A DNA stretch of 64,000 bases from Bacillota bacterium (GCA_029781045.1 JAKOXL010000033.1:1-64000), one strand, 5' to 3'; shown: positions 44,381 to 54,317, numbered from the stretch's first letter. Notes: a model not told the origin generated them from the sequence alone. Translations and numbers: made by a program.

Positions 44381-45691
44381 CTAGAGTTTTAACAACTTGA
44401 GGGCATCCTCTAGGGTAGGCTGGCCGATTTCCTGCAGTTCGTAGCGGGAGCGGGTAGATGGCTGCTGAATGTTTAGCACCCGTCGCAGGTCAATAGGAGT
44501 AGCCACCAGCACCGCGTCACAAGGAGTCCGTTTGATGGTCTCCTCCAAGTCGCGAATCTGCTTCACGCCGTAGCCCATGGCCGGGAGCACTTCGGCCAGA
44601 TGGGGGTATTTGGCGAAGGTCTTGGCTATAGACTCCACTGCAAAGGGACGAGGGTCAACCAGCTCCACACCCAGTTTGCGGGCAGCAACAACGCCGGCGC
44701 CGTAAGCCATACCGCCATGGGTAAGGGTGGGGCCGTCCTCGATGATCAGTACCCGTTTACCACGGATGACTTCCGGGTCTTCCACCGTAATCGGAGAAGC
44801 GCCCTCTATAATCAAGGCATTGGGATTTACGCGCCTCACATTGTCACGCACGGTAGCAATACCCTCGGGAGAGGCACTATCTATCTTATTGATGATTACA
44901 ACATCGGCCAGGTGAACGTTGACTTCACCCGGATAGTAAGAGACTTCATTACCGGGACGATGCGGATCGACTAGGGTTATATGCAAATCGGGCTTGTAGA
45001 AAGGCGTATCGTTGTTACCGCCATCCCAGACGATGACATCGGCTTCTTTCTCCGCCTCCCGTAAGATAGCTTCATAATCAACCCCGGCATAGACCACAAT
45101 GCCACGGTCAATATGAGGCTCGTACTCTTCCCGCTCTTCTATAGTGGTTTCGTGCAAATCCAGGTCTTCATAGGTGGCAAAGCGCTGCACAGCCTGTTTG
45201 GCCAGATCACCATAAGGCATAGGATGGCGAACCGCCACGACCCGCAACCCCTTGGCCTTTAAGGTATCGCATACTTTGCGGGTAGTCTGGCTCTTACCCA
45301 CACCGGTACGGACAGCACAGACGGCTACCACCGGCTTGCTCGACTTGAGCATGGTTTGCTCTGCCCCGATCATGGTAAAGCTGGCACCAGCCGCATTAAC
45401 AAGGGCTGCCTTCGACATCACATAGTCGTAGGAAATATCGCTATAGGCAAGAACCACCTGGTCTACTTTCAGCCGCTTAATTAGCTCAGGGAGTTCTTCC
45501 TCCGCATAAATAGGAATACCTTCGGGATACAGTTTGCCGGCCAAGGCCGCCGGATACACACGCCCTTCGATATCGGGGATTTGCGTGGCTGTGAAAGCAA
45601 CTACCTCATAGTTAGGATTATCGCGATAGAGAACGTTGAAGTTGTGAAAATCTCGACCTGCTGCACCCATAATTAAGATTCTTTGTGCCAT
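44381..45691 (-). CDS. P-loop protein related to cyclic 2,3-diphosphoglycerate synthetase
   Basis: 436 residues from ATG at 45691 (AGGAGGG upstream). N-terminal Rossmann-like part (RILIMGAAGRDFHNFNV), a central P-loop in VRTGVGKSQTTRKV, DGGNNDTPF, and the GTPase-like NKIDSA. The family is named after the archaeal enzyme that cyclises 2,3-diphosphoglycerate, but most bacterial members have no proven activity. It is the last gene of the ornithine operon, after carbamate kinase, which suggests a role in that metabolism. Function uncertain. Confidence 0.75.
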   Translation of the reverse strand: MAQRILIMGAAGRDFHNFNVLYRDNPNYEVVAFTATQIPDIEGRVYPAALAGKLYPEGIPIYAEEELPELIKRLKVDQVVLAYSDISYDYVMSKAALVNAAGASFTMIGAEQTMLKSSKPVVAVCAVRTGVGKSQTTRKVCDTLKAKGLRVVAVRHPMPYGDLAKQAVQRFATYEDLDLHETTIEEREEYEPHIDRGIVVYAGVDYEAILREAEKEADVIVWDGGNNDTPFYKPDLHITLVDPHRPGNEVSYYPGEVNVHLADVVIINKIDSASPEGIATVRDNVRRVNPNALIIEGASPITVEDPEVIRGKRVLIIEDGPTLTHGGMAYGAGVVAARKLGVELVDPRPFAVESIAKTFAKYPHLAEVLPAMGYGVKQIRDLEETIKRTPCDAVLVATPIDLRRVLNIQQPSTRSRYELQEIGQPTLEDALKLLKL

Positions 45692-45842
45692 TAGTCTTCC
45701 CTCCTGTTTTTGTTTTTCGGCACTAGGCTCCCTTGGCATCGGTCAAAAAGGTAGCCCACCTGTCAGTCGGGTATCTACGTAGCACTAAAGCAACCCTAAT
45801 CGACCGGCATCACCCCTTCCAGCTAATCCTGCGCTTCGAAAA

Positions 45843-46778
45843 TTAACGGGTGAAGCGCGTCCCCGTTTTGCCCGCTAACGCTTCCGTGGCCGTCTGTAAA
45901 GAAGTGATGATGGCCATCTCACCGCCAGCCTCTATGAAGTTGCAGGCAGCGGCTACTTTGGGCCCCATACTACCTGCTAGAAAATGGCCTTCTGCTTGAT
46001 AAGCTCTAGCCTCGTCTAAGCGGACTGCACTCAGCCAGCGCTGGTTAGGTTGTCCCCAGTTGACTGCCACGGCCTCCACATCGGTGAGGATCAAGAGCAG
46101 ATCGGCGCCAACATCGTTAGCTAGCCGTTGCCCAGCCAAGTCCTTATCAATCACTGCCTCCACACCCCGCAGCCCAGTGGGAGTCTCCACCACCGGGATA
46201 CCACCACCGCCGGAGGCTATGACGATGGCACCGCTGTCAATGAGGCTGATAATTGCCTCCCGTTCCCAGATGCGCAGAGGCTGAGGTGAAGGAACAATGC
46301 GCCGCCAGCCTCCTCGGGCCCGGTCTTCCTGCATAGCCAGCCCCTCGGCCATCAGCTTCTCGGCCTCCTCCTTCGGATAGAAAGGACCAATGGGCTTGGC
46401 GGGCTTAGAAAAGGCGGGATCGTTAGCATCCACCACCACTTGAGTAACCACTGTAACCACCGGCTTGCTCATACCTCGTTCCCACAAGGTGTTGGTCAGC
46501 GACTGTTGCAGCATATAACCAATAAACCCTTGACTTTCTGCACCACAGATGTCGAGAGGCATGGCCGGCACTGCCGGGCTAGCAGCCGCATTTTGCAGGA
46601 GAATGTTGCCTACTTGCGGCCCGTTGCCGTGGGTGAGCACCACCTGATATCCGGCAATAACCAACTGGGCAATTTGCTCAGCGGCTAACCGCACATTGGC
46701 CAGCTGTTCCTCGGCCGTACCCTTTTGCCCAGCCTGTAAAATGGCATTTCCACCTAAGGCTACTACAATTTTCTTCAC
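45843..46778 (-). CDS. arcC: Carbamate kinase
   Basis: Forms ATP from carbamoyl phosphate and ADP. 311 residues, amino-acid-kinase fold: KKIVVALGGNAIL, VLTHGNGPQVGNI, IASGGGGIPVV and AVIDKDLAGQRLA are conserved. GTG at 46778 has GAGG 8 bases upstream. In this operon it would capture energy if ornithine comes from citrulline or arginine; however, no arginine deiminase or ornithine carbamoyltransferase is in the window. Confidence 0.94.
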   Translation of the reverse strand: MKKIVVALGGNAILQAGQKGTAEEQLANVRLAAEQIAQLVIAGYQVVLTHGNGPQVGNILLQNAAASPAVPAMPLDICGAESQGFIGYMLQQSLTNTLWERGMSKPVVTVVTQVVVDANDPAFSKPAKPIGPFYPKEEAEKLMAEGLAMQEDRARGGWRRIVPSPQPLRIWEREAIISLIDSGAIVIASGGGGIPVVETPTGLRGVEAVIDKDLAGQRLANDVGADLLLILTDVEAVAVNWGQPNQRWLSAVRLDEARAYQAEGHFLAGSMGPKVAAACNFIEAGGEMAIITSLQTATEALAGKTGTRFTR

Positions 46779-46816
46779 GCTATTTGCCTCGCTTCCTACT
46801 GGGAGTACACCAGCTC

Positions 46817-47791
46817 CTAAGAACTAGCACCTTCAGCTGCCATTATGGTGGGGAAGTAACGGCCACAGCCGGCACATTTTCTTTGCACCAGATTGGGTGT
46901 TACTGTGGGTACTAAACCCCGTTGGATAAGTAGGCAACCGCACTGAGGGCAATAGGTAGACTCCAGCGGCCCCACATTGCCGAGATAAACAAAGTTGAGG
47001 TGCTCCCTTGCTAAACTGGCTAACTGCTGTAAGGTAGTTAATGGAGTTGGCGCCATTGTTAACTTATAGCTGGGGAAATAGCGTGTCAAGTGCAAAGGAA
47101 TATCGGGTGACAAATCCGCTAACCAAAGGGTAAACTGTTCGAAGGCCTTAGGTTCATCGTTGACACCAGGAACCACCAAATAGGTTACTTCCACATGACT
47201 CAGTTCCCAGGCCAGTTCCACATTACGCAAAACGGGTGCTAGACTACCACCGCACAACTCTCGATAGACCTCTTCGCTAAAGGCCTTCACATCGATGTTG
47301 AGGGCATCCATGTGCTTGAGCAACTCTCGCCAGGGCTCCGCTTGCAGATAGCCATTGGTCACAAGCACTGTCTTGAGCCCCTTACTCTGAGCCAACTGGG
47401 CTGTTTCCAGCACAAACTCAAAGCCCACAGCAGGTTCGTTGTAGGTGAAGGCTAAGCCAATGTTGTTGGCTCTGCGCCGAGTCGCCTGCGCTAGATTCAC
47501 CACTGTCTGCGGCTGCATCTCCTTGCACTCGGGCTGCTCCTGGGCGATATGGTAGTTCTGGCAGTACTGACAGCGCAGATTGCAGCCTACGCTGCCAAGG
47601 GACAGTATGGTTGTCCCCGGATAGAAATGATAAAGGGGCTTCTTCTCAATGGGGTCTAGAGCCAATGAGCTCACCTGACCGTAGTTGAGGGCAACTATGC
47701 GCCCGTCCCGCAGCGTCCGCTGGCGGCAACGCCCTAGTGAACCTGCTCGCAGTTGACAAGCATGAGGACATAGCTGACAAGTGACAGTCAA
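46817..47791 (-). CDS. amrS: AmmeMemoRadiSam system radical SAM enzyme
   Basis: About 324 residues from TTG at 47791 (GGAG 9 bases upstream). Radical SAM cluster motif C-NLR-C-QY-C at about 70-77 after SLGSVG. An N-terminal cysteine set (CQLCPHACQL, GRC) resembles pyruvate-formate-lyase-activase-like members, and the C-terminal CPQC and CAGC pairs form a zinc ribbon. It belongs to the enzyme always paired with Memo-like and AMMECR1 domains; the chemistry is unknown. It follows the fused Memo/AMMECR1 gene by 14 bases. Confidence 0.88.
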   Translation of the reverse strand: MTVTCQLCPHACQLRAGSLGRCRQRTLRDGRIVALNYGQVSSLALDPIEKKPLYHFYPGTTILSLGSVGCNLRCQYCQNYHIAQEQPECKEMQPQTVVNLAQATRRRANNIGLAFTYNEPAVGFEFVLETAQLAQSKGLKTVLVTNGYLQAEPWRELLKHMDALNIDVKAFSEEVYRELCGGSLAPVLRNVELAWELSHVEVTYLVVPGVNDEPKAFEQFTLWLADLSPDIPLHLTRYFPSYKLTMAPTPLTTLQQLASLAREHLNFVYLGNVGPLESTYCPQCGCLLIQRGLVPTVTPNLVQRKCAGCGRYFPTIMAAEGASS

Positions 47792-47805
47792 GGGTGCCAA
47801 CTCCT

Positions 47806-49215
47806 TTAGTGAAAGCGTGTTACGCGAAAACGGTATAGGATGACATCCTCGTGGGGGCTGATGCCGGCCTTGCGCTTAGCCGCAGTCACTTGGGCCTCCA
47901 CCGTGTCGATGCCTGGCAGATCGGGTAAGAGCAACCCTCGTTTTCTGCCCCGCTCGACGATGACACCATAGACCTTGGGGTCCAGCTCCTTAAGACTAGC
48001 CACCCGTTCCGCCTCTCCCAGCACGTCCACCGAATAGATTAGGTGAGGCAGTTCTTCCTGCCCGATGGGCTCAAAGCGAGGGTCAGCCGCGGCCGCACTG
48101 ATGGCATTCTGCGCAATCTCTTGGCTCAGGCTGTGACAGGTGGCCTCGGTAGTACCAATACAGCCCCGCAGCTGCCCATGCTTATAGATACTGACGAAGG
48201 CCCCTGCCCGCTGCGGCAGGTGGGAAGGCAGGGCCGGTAACTGGCTGGGCAAACGCCCCGTTGTCACATAGCTTTCGACCACTTGGCGGGCCAACTGCAC
48301 CGGCGGAGATTCAGCGGCTCGGCGGCGCTCCACCGTTGCCTGCCGCTCCGCCAAAAAGCCTTGCAGATAGCTTTTCCCCTGCCCCTCTGCCACGCTGCGG
48401 GTGGCCACCAAATATCCCACACCCCAGGGGGCTTCATAGGAAAGCACCTGGAAACTTCCGGCCAGACCCTCAAAGCAGCCGAGAAAGACCGCCAGAGGCC
48501 GGAGCCCGCACTCGCCAGCTACTGTAGCCAACTCCTCTAGAGTTGGTAACTCTTGCACCCGTTGGGAACGAAGTAGCTCCGCCACCGCCGCATCAAAGCG
48601 GTGGGCCTCAGGATGGTACCCGGCGGGTGCATCCTCGCTCAAACAATGGGAGAGATCTCCGCTCCCGATGATGATGGCCCGCTTACCGGCTTGTCGTATA
48701 GCCCGTTGGATGGCCACCCCTAAGGCATAGTGCTCGATTAAGGGAAGCCCCGATACGTTAACCAGCACTACCGGTGGTAACCGGCCTTTGTTGGCTGCCC
48801 GTAAGTACCATAAAGGGATAGCCGCCCCATGATCCAACCGAGAAGTTAGACGAAAGCGCCGCTTGAGGCGGCCCGTCAAACCCGCCATGGGCAGTTCCTG
48901 AGCCTCACATTCTTTGATAATGGCCGCAGCCAGGCCTAAATCGGTAGCTACTGTAATGTGTTCCTCCTTTGCGCCAAAACCAGAAAAATCCCCCTTGATA
49001 ACCGGCTCGGTTTCCACTGTAAACGTGTCAGCAAAGAGGGGTCCATGGGGACCGCAAACTACGACCACGTCAGGGTTTAGCTCCGCCATCTCCAGAGCTG
49101 CTTGCCGCATGCCGTTGATGGTGGTAGCCGCCTGTTTCTCCTCTCCTTTGCCAACGGCGGGAATGATAATAGGTGGATGGGGACTATACCAACCTGCAAC
49201 AATCTGCCCTGCCAT
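47806..49215 (-). CDS. AmmeMemoRadiSam fused protein: Memo/LigB-like plus AMMECR1 domain
   Basis: 469 residues. N-terminal LigB/Memo-like half (about 1-280: GWYSPHPPIIIPAVGKGEE, CGPHGPLF, SRLDHGAAIPLWYL, GSGDLSHCL), with His residues typical of the metal site of extradiol-dioxygenase-like folds. The C-terminal AMMECR1 half (about 295-469) has the signature LRGCIGT and DPRFEPI. Start ATG at 49215 (GGAGGG upstream) overlaps the orr stop by one base. Together with the radical SAM gene it makes the whole three-domain system, here inserted in an ornithine operon. Confidence 0.9.
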   Translation of the reverse strand: MAGQIVAGWYSPHPPIIIPAVGKGEEKQAATTINGMRQAALEMAELNPDVVVVCGPHGPLFADTFTVETEPVIKGDFSGFGAKEEHITVATDLGLAAAIIKECEAQELPMAGLTGRLKRRFRLTSRLDHGAAIPLWYLRAANKGRLPPVVLVNVSGLPLIEHYALGVAIQRAIRQAGKRAIIIGSGDLSHCLSEDAPAGYHPEAHRFDAAVAELLRSQRVQELPTLEELATVAGECGLRPLAVFLGCFEGLAGSFQVLSYEAPWGVGYLVATRSVAEGQGKSYLQGFLAERQATVERRRAAESPPVQLARQVVESYVTTGRLPSQLPALPSHLPQRAGAFVSIYKHGQLRGCIGTTEATCHSLSQEIAQNAISAAAADPRFEPIGQEELPHLIYSVDVLGEAERVASLKELDPKVYGVIVERGRKRGLLLPDLPGIDTVEAQVTAAKRKAGISPHEDVILYRFRVTRFH

Positions 49216-50291
49216 TAGGTTCCCTCCCTTTCTGGGTGAGAAATAAACTGTTTAACCACATAGGGTGAGGTGCTGGCGGCCAACAACGCTCCGTAGGTGA
49301 GACCGAAACTGAAGACCTGCCCTACCTTTACCCCTTCTGGGTAGTCGCTGGTATCCAGTAAGAGGTGATCGCTACTGGCACCGAGCACCCGTACTCCTGG
49401 CTCCAGAGGCAATAGCCCCTCCGGATGCACATCCTGTCGCCCTAGGGCGAGGATAGCCCGACGCCTAACTCCTAGGTCTGTGAAGGCGGGGCGCTGGCCA
49501 AAGGCATCCTGCCCGATGGAACCGGTGGGCAAGGTAGGTTTCTCTTTAACCTCTATAGCCACCGCCTGCAGCGTGACAGCATCGGTAAACAGACCGGGTA
49601 AGGGGCGACGAGCAATGGTTTCTCGCCCCAGGATTATGGCCTCTCCCAAACGTAGATTATTAATCCCTTTAGGTATCTTACCCTGCTGCAACAGTTCTAG
49701 TGAACTGGAATTGCCACCGGAAATCACCTGGCACTCCACCAAACTTAGACGTTTGAGCTCGGCGGCCAGTTGAACTAGAACACCTAAGTTAGTGGGGTCG
49801 GGTAGGACACCGCTAAAGCAGGTCAGATTGGTTCCTAGACCAGCGATTTCTATCCCTGGCAGATGGAGTGCCTGGCGAACAAAGGGGATCACTTCATCAG
49901 GCCATAGACCTTCTCGCAGGTCACCCACATCCACCATTAATAGCACCCGGTGTCGCTTGCCAGCGGCTAAGGCTGCCTGACTAAGGGCTTCAAGGGTGAC
50001 CAACTCACTGTTTAAGCTCCAGTGGGCGAGACGCACCACCGCCTCCGCTTGCCGGGGATCGGGCAGCCGCAGCAAAGCTCTTTCTGCCGTTGGCAAACGG
50101 GCCAAATTCTCTAGCCGCGAATCGGCCAGTGTCGCAATGCCAGCAGCCATCATGGCTTCGCCCACTTGGACTGCACCACAGAGCACTTTGGTAACGCCCC
50201 AGATATCTATGCCCCAAGGCCTGGCCAGTTCCCTTAAGGTCTGGGTATTGTGCCGTATTTTGGCCAGATCAATGCGTAAGCGTGGATACAT
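49215..50291 (-). CDS. orr: Ornithine racemase (PLP-dependent, alanine-racemase-like barrel)
   Basis: L- to D-ornithine, which feeds ornithine aminomutase. About 358 residues from ATG at 50291 (MYPRLRIDLAKIRHN). The PLP Lys is about K35 in GVTKVLCG, and the phosphate-binding ISGGNSSSLELL and LRLGEAIILG are conserved. Context (next to oraL, oraE, oraS) supports ornithine rather than alanine as substrate; alr is separate at 33253-34455. Confidence 0.9.
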   Translation of the reverse strand: MYPRLRIDLAKIRHNTQTLRELARPWGIDIWGVTKVLCGAVQVGEAMMAAGIATLADSRLENLARLPTAERALLRLPDPRQAEAVVRLAHWSLNSELVTLEALSQAALAAGKRHRVLLMVDVGDLREGLWPDEVIPFVRQALHLPGIEIAGLGTNLTCFSGVLPDPTNLGVLVQLAAELKRLSLVECQVISGGNSSSLELLQQGKIPKGINNLRLGEAIILGRETIARRPLPGLFTDAVTLQAVAIEVKEKPTLPTGSIGQDAFGQRPAFTDLGVRRRAILALGRQDVHPEGLLPLEPGVRVLGASSDHLLLDTSDYPEGVKVGQVFSFGLTYGALLAASTSPYVVKQFISHPEREGT

Positions 50292-50329
50292 ATTACCTAC
50301 CACCACCCTTTCCTTGGCTCGGGAGGTTC

Positions 50330-51685
50330 TCAGATACCCAAACTCGCTCGCATCAGGTACCGTGCCGCCTGTGGATAGCCATTGGCCAGTACCCCCAGGG
50401 CGGCTAGATTGTAATGCTTATCTATGAGAATTTCTACCGGTCCCTTGGGCAGAAGCGCCTGTTTCGCTGGTTTAGCAAGAGTCGCTGATAATAGCTGCTT
50501 AGCCTGGGCCAGCTGGGTCAAAGGCCCGCCCGTGCCGATCACATAGCGCACATTGCTGAGGTCTCTGCCCTCAGCAATGGTGGCACGACCGTGGGGACCG
50601 TAGAGTTGTTTGAGGCGTCCGGCATGGCGCTCCAAGGCGGTCTGGACCGCTTCCTTGGTGAGTTCCTCTAATAGGCGCCTTTCCTCTTCACTAGAGGGGA
50701 TGGGTGGCCAATTGGCCAACAGATTGTCCACGCCTGCTCCCACACGGGCGGATAGCACAGAACTGTCAATGCGGGCGGCCACATGGGGGGCATTCACGTA
50801 TACGCCCAAGTCCCCTTCCACTGTGCGTTTTGCCAACGGCTCCGGATGTAGCAAGAGACGGTTTATCTCGTCGGAACCGGGTGTGACCGAATGCACGTCA
50901 GTGGTGGCCCCTCCCACATCGATGATTAAGAGATCGCCGATGTCCTCATATAACAGTTGGGCAGCCAGCAGGACGGCACCGGGGGTGGGCAGGATCTGTC
51001 CAGTAACCATCTGCCGGATTTTCTCCATGCCGGCCGCATGCACAATGTGCTCTTCAAACACCTGCTGAATAACTCGGCGCGCCGGCTCCACGTTCAACTC
51101 GTCGATGGCCGGATAGACATTGTCCACCACGTGGTAGGACAACTGGGCTGCCTGCATGATGGCCACAAACTCCCCCTGCGCCGCCCTGTTCCCCGCATAG
51201 ATAATGGGGGCCGACAACTGGAGTTCCGCCAAATGGCGGGCATTGGCCAACACGGTGGCCGATTCTCCGTAGTCAACGCCACCGGCCAGAAGGATAATAT
51301 TGGGCTTCTGTTGCTTCAGAGCTTCTAGATCATGGGGCTTCAGTTCACCAGCCGTGATCAGACCTAAAACGGCGCCGGCGCCTAAGGCGGCTTCGCGGGC
51401 AGCCCGGGCTGTCATATCGTAAACTAACCCATGCACACTCATCCGCAGTCCGCCGGCCGCGCTGCTACTGGCCAACATGGTTCGCCATGTGATGGCCTCA
51501 CCCAGATTCCTTTCCAGGTCGGCAACTGCCTGGCGGAGGCCAATGGTCACATCACCTTGGGCCACGGAGGTGGGCGCCTGCCCCTGACCTAGGAAACGGG
51601 GGTAGGCCCCCTCCAAATCAGTAAAGGCGTTAACGACGGTGGTCGTGCTACCAATCTCAGCAACCAGTACCTCTATCTGTAACAT
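50330..51685 (-). CDS. GlmL/MutL-family ATPase linked to ornithine aminomutase (OraL)
   Basis: 451 residues. ASKHA motifs: VLVAEIGSTTTVVNAF (phosphate 1), LLIIDVGGATTDVHSV (phosphate 2) and YVIGTGGPLTQL (adenosine). It overlaps the end of oraE by 29 bases. It probably protects or reactivates the B12-dependent mutase by exchanging damaged cofactor, by analogy with glutamate- and diol-dehydratase reactivases. Clearly related to the longer copy at 26249-28093 but lacking the C-terminal extension. Confidence 0.9.
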   Translation of the reverse strand: MLQIEVLVAEIGSTTTVVNAFTDLEGAYPRFLGQGQAPTSVAQGDVTIGLRQAVADLERNLGEAITWRTMLASSSAAGGLRMSVHGLVYDMTARAAREAALGAGAVLGLITAGELKPHDLEALKQQKPNIILLAGGVDYGESATVLANARHLAELQLSAPIIYAGNRAAQGEFVAIMQAAQLSYHVVDNVYPAIDELNVEPARRVIQQVFEEHIVHAAGMEKIRQMVTGQILPTPGAVLLAAQLLYEDIGDLLIIDVGGATTDVHSVTPGSDEINRLLLHPEPLAKRTVEGDLGVYVNAPHVAARIDSSVLSARVGAGVDNLLANWPPIPSSEEERRLLEELTKEAVQTALERHAGRLKQLYGPHGRATIAEGRDLSNVRYVIGTGGPLTQLAQAKQLLSATLAKPAKQALLPKGPVEILIDKHYNLAALGVLANGYPQAARYLMRASLGI

Positions 51686-53885
51686 GGTTCGGAGCTCCTT
51701 CCTGGGCCCGTTTGTACCGCTCCCGCACGAGGAAGCTGGCCACGTGATGGCCTTTGGTGCCTCGGCCGAAGCCGGCGTCTAGACCGCATTCAACCGCGAT
51801 TTCATTGGTAACCTGGGTACCTCCACCCACCAGCAGCAGTTTATGGCGTACACCCTTTTCCACGCAGAGTTCGTGCAGGCGGCGCATATTCGAGCGATGC
51901 ACATCGGCATGGGTGATGATGGTACTGATGAGAATGGCATCGGCGTCAATTTCGATGGCGGCGTCAATCACCTTTTGCACTGGTACCGAGGTGCCCAGAT
52001 AGAAGCATTGGATACCAAAACCCTCCAGGCCTCCGTGTTTTATATCAATGATCTCTCGCATACCCACCGAGTGCTCATCTTCCCCGACGGTGGCTGCCAC
52101 CACTTTCATGGGGCGTTTGGCCACCTCTTGCCGGATAATGTCCTCACTCAATAAGGGCACTTCCTCCGGTATAACCAGTTGGGAAGGGTCAATGGCGAAG
52201 GGCACCCGCCCTTTTACCTCCAGGTAGGTACCTTCTGCCGGCTGCATGACTTGTCGGTGGATAACTTCGCAGTCGGTGAGCCCAAAGCGTTTGGCCATTT
52301 CCAGCGCAGCCGCTTCTGCTGTCCGCACATCAGTGGGGAAGAAGACTTGGACATTAATCCAACCGTCCCCGCTCCATTCCACCTCCGGTACCAAAAGCCC
52401 AGCCTCTCTTAGCCCTTGAGTGGCTTCAAGACGCTTGGTCACGTTATCTTCCGGATCCAGTTCATCCACGTAGGCGATCTTCTCTGGGTGACAGAGGGTG
52501 CATCCGCCCAGCGCATCGCAGGGAGAGGTCAGGCCTTCCGGCACCCTATTGTAGCCGAAATGGGCACAGACGGGGGCGAAGTAATCGGGATCCCGAGGTA
52601 CAACCGTATCCGCGCCCACGCCACCCCGGGGATCGCGGGCAATGCCATCACCGTTGCGTTCTGGGTACTGACCCGAATCTACAAAGAAGCCCTGGCTAAC
52701 GGCAGCGAAATAACCGCCCACCTCAAGGATTTCTTCCATAAACAGGATGGCCCGCTCCTTTAACTCGCGCACCCGCTCCCGCAAGGGACCTTCTTGCTTG
52801 AGCTCCACCATATCTAGAATGCCATCTAGGGCCAAAAGGGCCTGTTTGGCGGTGTTGACGGCGGAGATGCTGTTGTAGTGCCACGGTACGTTACGCCCCT
52901 CGTCGGGCGTAATGGTGCTTTGGATATCGGCAGAGGTGAGCCGGGAGATGAGAACGTTTAGGGCATGGGTGACTATGGCCTCCCGGGTGTCGGAGTCGAT
53001 GTATCTGGTATTCATCTGGGCCCGCATCCGGTAGTCCTTGAACAACTCCCGCAGAGCCACTGCATAGGGCAGATCATAGCGCAGCGCCGGCCCCGGGCTA
53101 GCGGTGGGCGGCACGGTGGAAAGGCAGATGTTGCTCTTTTTCATGCCTACCGCCACCGAATAGGCACAGTTGATGGCGTGCTGCACCAGCAGCTCGGGCA
53201 TCACTTTCCAGCCCTCACGGGCAGTGGCGTTGGCATTGTGGGCGCCATCGATCTGCGCCATGTCAGCATAGGACATCAGGCCCTTAGCCACTGCCGCATC
53301 CACAAAGGAACGCAACATGTTCACGTTACGATAAAGCACGTTGTATTGAGGATCTTGGTGGGCACCGTTGACGCCTTCTTCCGCGAAGAGAACGGCAATT
53401 TCTGGCCCCGCTACCCCACTTACGTAGGAGTGGAGGTTGATGGGACGTCCCACTTCGTCTTCGATCAAATCCAAGGCTTTACGAGTTGCCCGCAATTGCT
53501 TGCGGGTAATGGGTACGCCTCCTACCCCTTCGGGGGTGCCTTCAATAAGGCCATCAAAATGGCTCTGACCAGCGGTGCGGATCACCATGATATGGTCGGC
53601 CCCATGCCAAGCGGCCATTCGCATACGCCGCAGATCGTCTTCAAAGCGGCCTGAGGCTATTTCCGAGGTAATAACACAGTCGGGTTGGGGATCAATGCCC
53701 CCAAAATACTTGCCTGCTGGCAGGGGGATGCTCTGCTGCAGAGGTTCTGAGGTCTGTTTATAGGTAAAAGGCCCTGCGGTTTGGTTTGGCACCGGCTTCC
53801 GCCAACTCCACCCTCGTCGCCGTGGACGATATTGTTCCAAGTCGCTAAGTATCTCTTCTATGTTCAGCTTCTCATTGGGTTGCAC
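51657..53885 (-). CDS. oraE: D-ornithine 4,5-aminomutase, large subunit OraE
   Basis: B12- and PLP-dependent migration of the terminal amino group of D-ornithine, giving 2,4-diaminopentanoate. About 742 residues from GTG at 53885 (QPNEKLNIEEIL); another GTG lies at 53891, and the open frame to 54110 overlaps oraS in a different frame and is ignored. Barrel domain with RFEDDLRRMRMAAWHGADH, GVAGPEIAVLFAEEGVNG and STITPDEGRNVPW; the C-terminal Rossmann domain has the base-off cobalamin motif DEHSVG and LLLVGGGTQVT. Nearly collinear with the Clostridium sticklandii enzyme. Confidence 0.95.
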   Translation of the reverse strand: MQPNEKLNIEEILSDLEQYRPRRRGWSWRKPVPNQTAGPFTYKQTSEPLQQSIPLPAGKYFGGIDPQPDCVITSEIASGRFEDDLRRMRMAAWHGADHIMVIRTAGQSHFDGLIEGTPEGVGGVPITRKQLRATRKALDLIEDEVGRPINLHSYVSGVAGPEIAVLFAEEGVNGAHQDPQYNVLYRNVNMLRSFVDAAVAKGLMSYADMAQIDGAHNANATAREGWKVMPELLVQHAINCAYSVAVGMKKSNICLSTVPPTASPGPALRYDLPYAVALRELFKDYRMRAQMNTRYIDSDTREAIVTHALNVLISRLTSADIQSTITPDEGRNVPWHYNSISAVNTAKQALLALDGILDMVELKQEGPLRERVRELKERAILFMEEILEVGGYFAAVSQGFFVDSGQYPERNGDGIARDPRGGVGADTVVPRDPDYFAPVCAHFGYNRVPEGLTSPCDALGGCTLCHPEKIAYVDELDPEDNVTKRLEATQGLREAGLLVPEVEWSGDGWINVQVFFPTDVRTAEAAALEMAKRFGLTDCEVIHRQVMQPAEGTYLEVKGRVPFAIDPSQLVIPEEVPLLSEDIIRQEVAKRPMKVVAATVGEDEHSVGMREIIDIKHGGLEGFGIQCFYLGTSVPVQKVIDAAIEIDADAILISTIITHADVHRSNMRRLHELCVEKGVRHKLLLVGGGTQVTNEIAVECGLDAGFGRGTKGHHVASFLVRERYKRAQEGAPNHVTDRGTGC

Positions 53886-54255
53886 CTGCACTGACCCCCT
53901 TCCCCTGAAAATGGGCATGCACCACATCCCAACCTTGCCCTTGTAGGAGCCTGCGGCCGGCGGTAAGCCCATCGCAACCCCAATGCCGGGCCGCCACATA
54001 GACCACGTGTCCGGCACCCTTAGAGAGCAAACCCTGATCGCTAATGGCCTGCACCAGCTCCTTGGCTTCCCAACTATTGAAACCCAGGCGCAAGAGCACT
54101 GAGCGTTCAATGGAGGGCGAAGTGTTCTTTTCTGCCAGTTCTATAAGGGGTTGCACGATTGCATGGGCCAATTGCCAGAACCGCTCTTCCAGCTGAGCCT
54201 CGCTTAAGTTGGCCAGGTGTTGTCGCCGGGAGGCAAAATCGTCTTTTCGCTGCAC
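53872..54255 (-). CDS. oraS: D-ornithine 4,5-aminomutase, small subunit OraS
   Basis: About 127 residues from GTG at 54255 (GGGAG 8 bases upstream). Mostly helical: RRQHLANLSEAQLEERFWQL, KNTSPSIERSVLLRLGF and GHVVYVAARH. Forms the heterotetramer with OraE, whose start it overlaps by 14 bases. Confidence 0.92.
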   Translation of the reverse strand: MQRKDDFASRRQHLANLSEAQLEERFWQLAHAIVQPLIELAEKNTSPSIERSVLLRLGFNSWEAKELVQAISDQGLLSKGAGHVVYVAARHWGCDGLTAGRRLLQGQGWDVVHAHFQGKGVSAGATQ

Positions 54256-54317
54256 TTTTCCCACTCCCTTATGACCAAGTATCTACTTATTGCGGCCGTT
54301 AGGCACCGCTCTAACAG

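Noticed and set aside
52965-53654. 229-codon plus-strand frame
   Set aside because: Antisense shadow of oraE, which matches the known enzyme along its whole length.
53886-54110. N-terminal extension of oraE by about 75 codons
   Set aside because: It overlaps oraS in another frame, and known OraE proteins start near QPNEKLNIEEIL.
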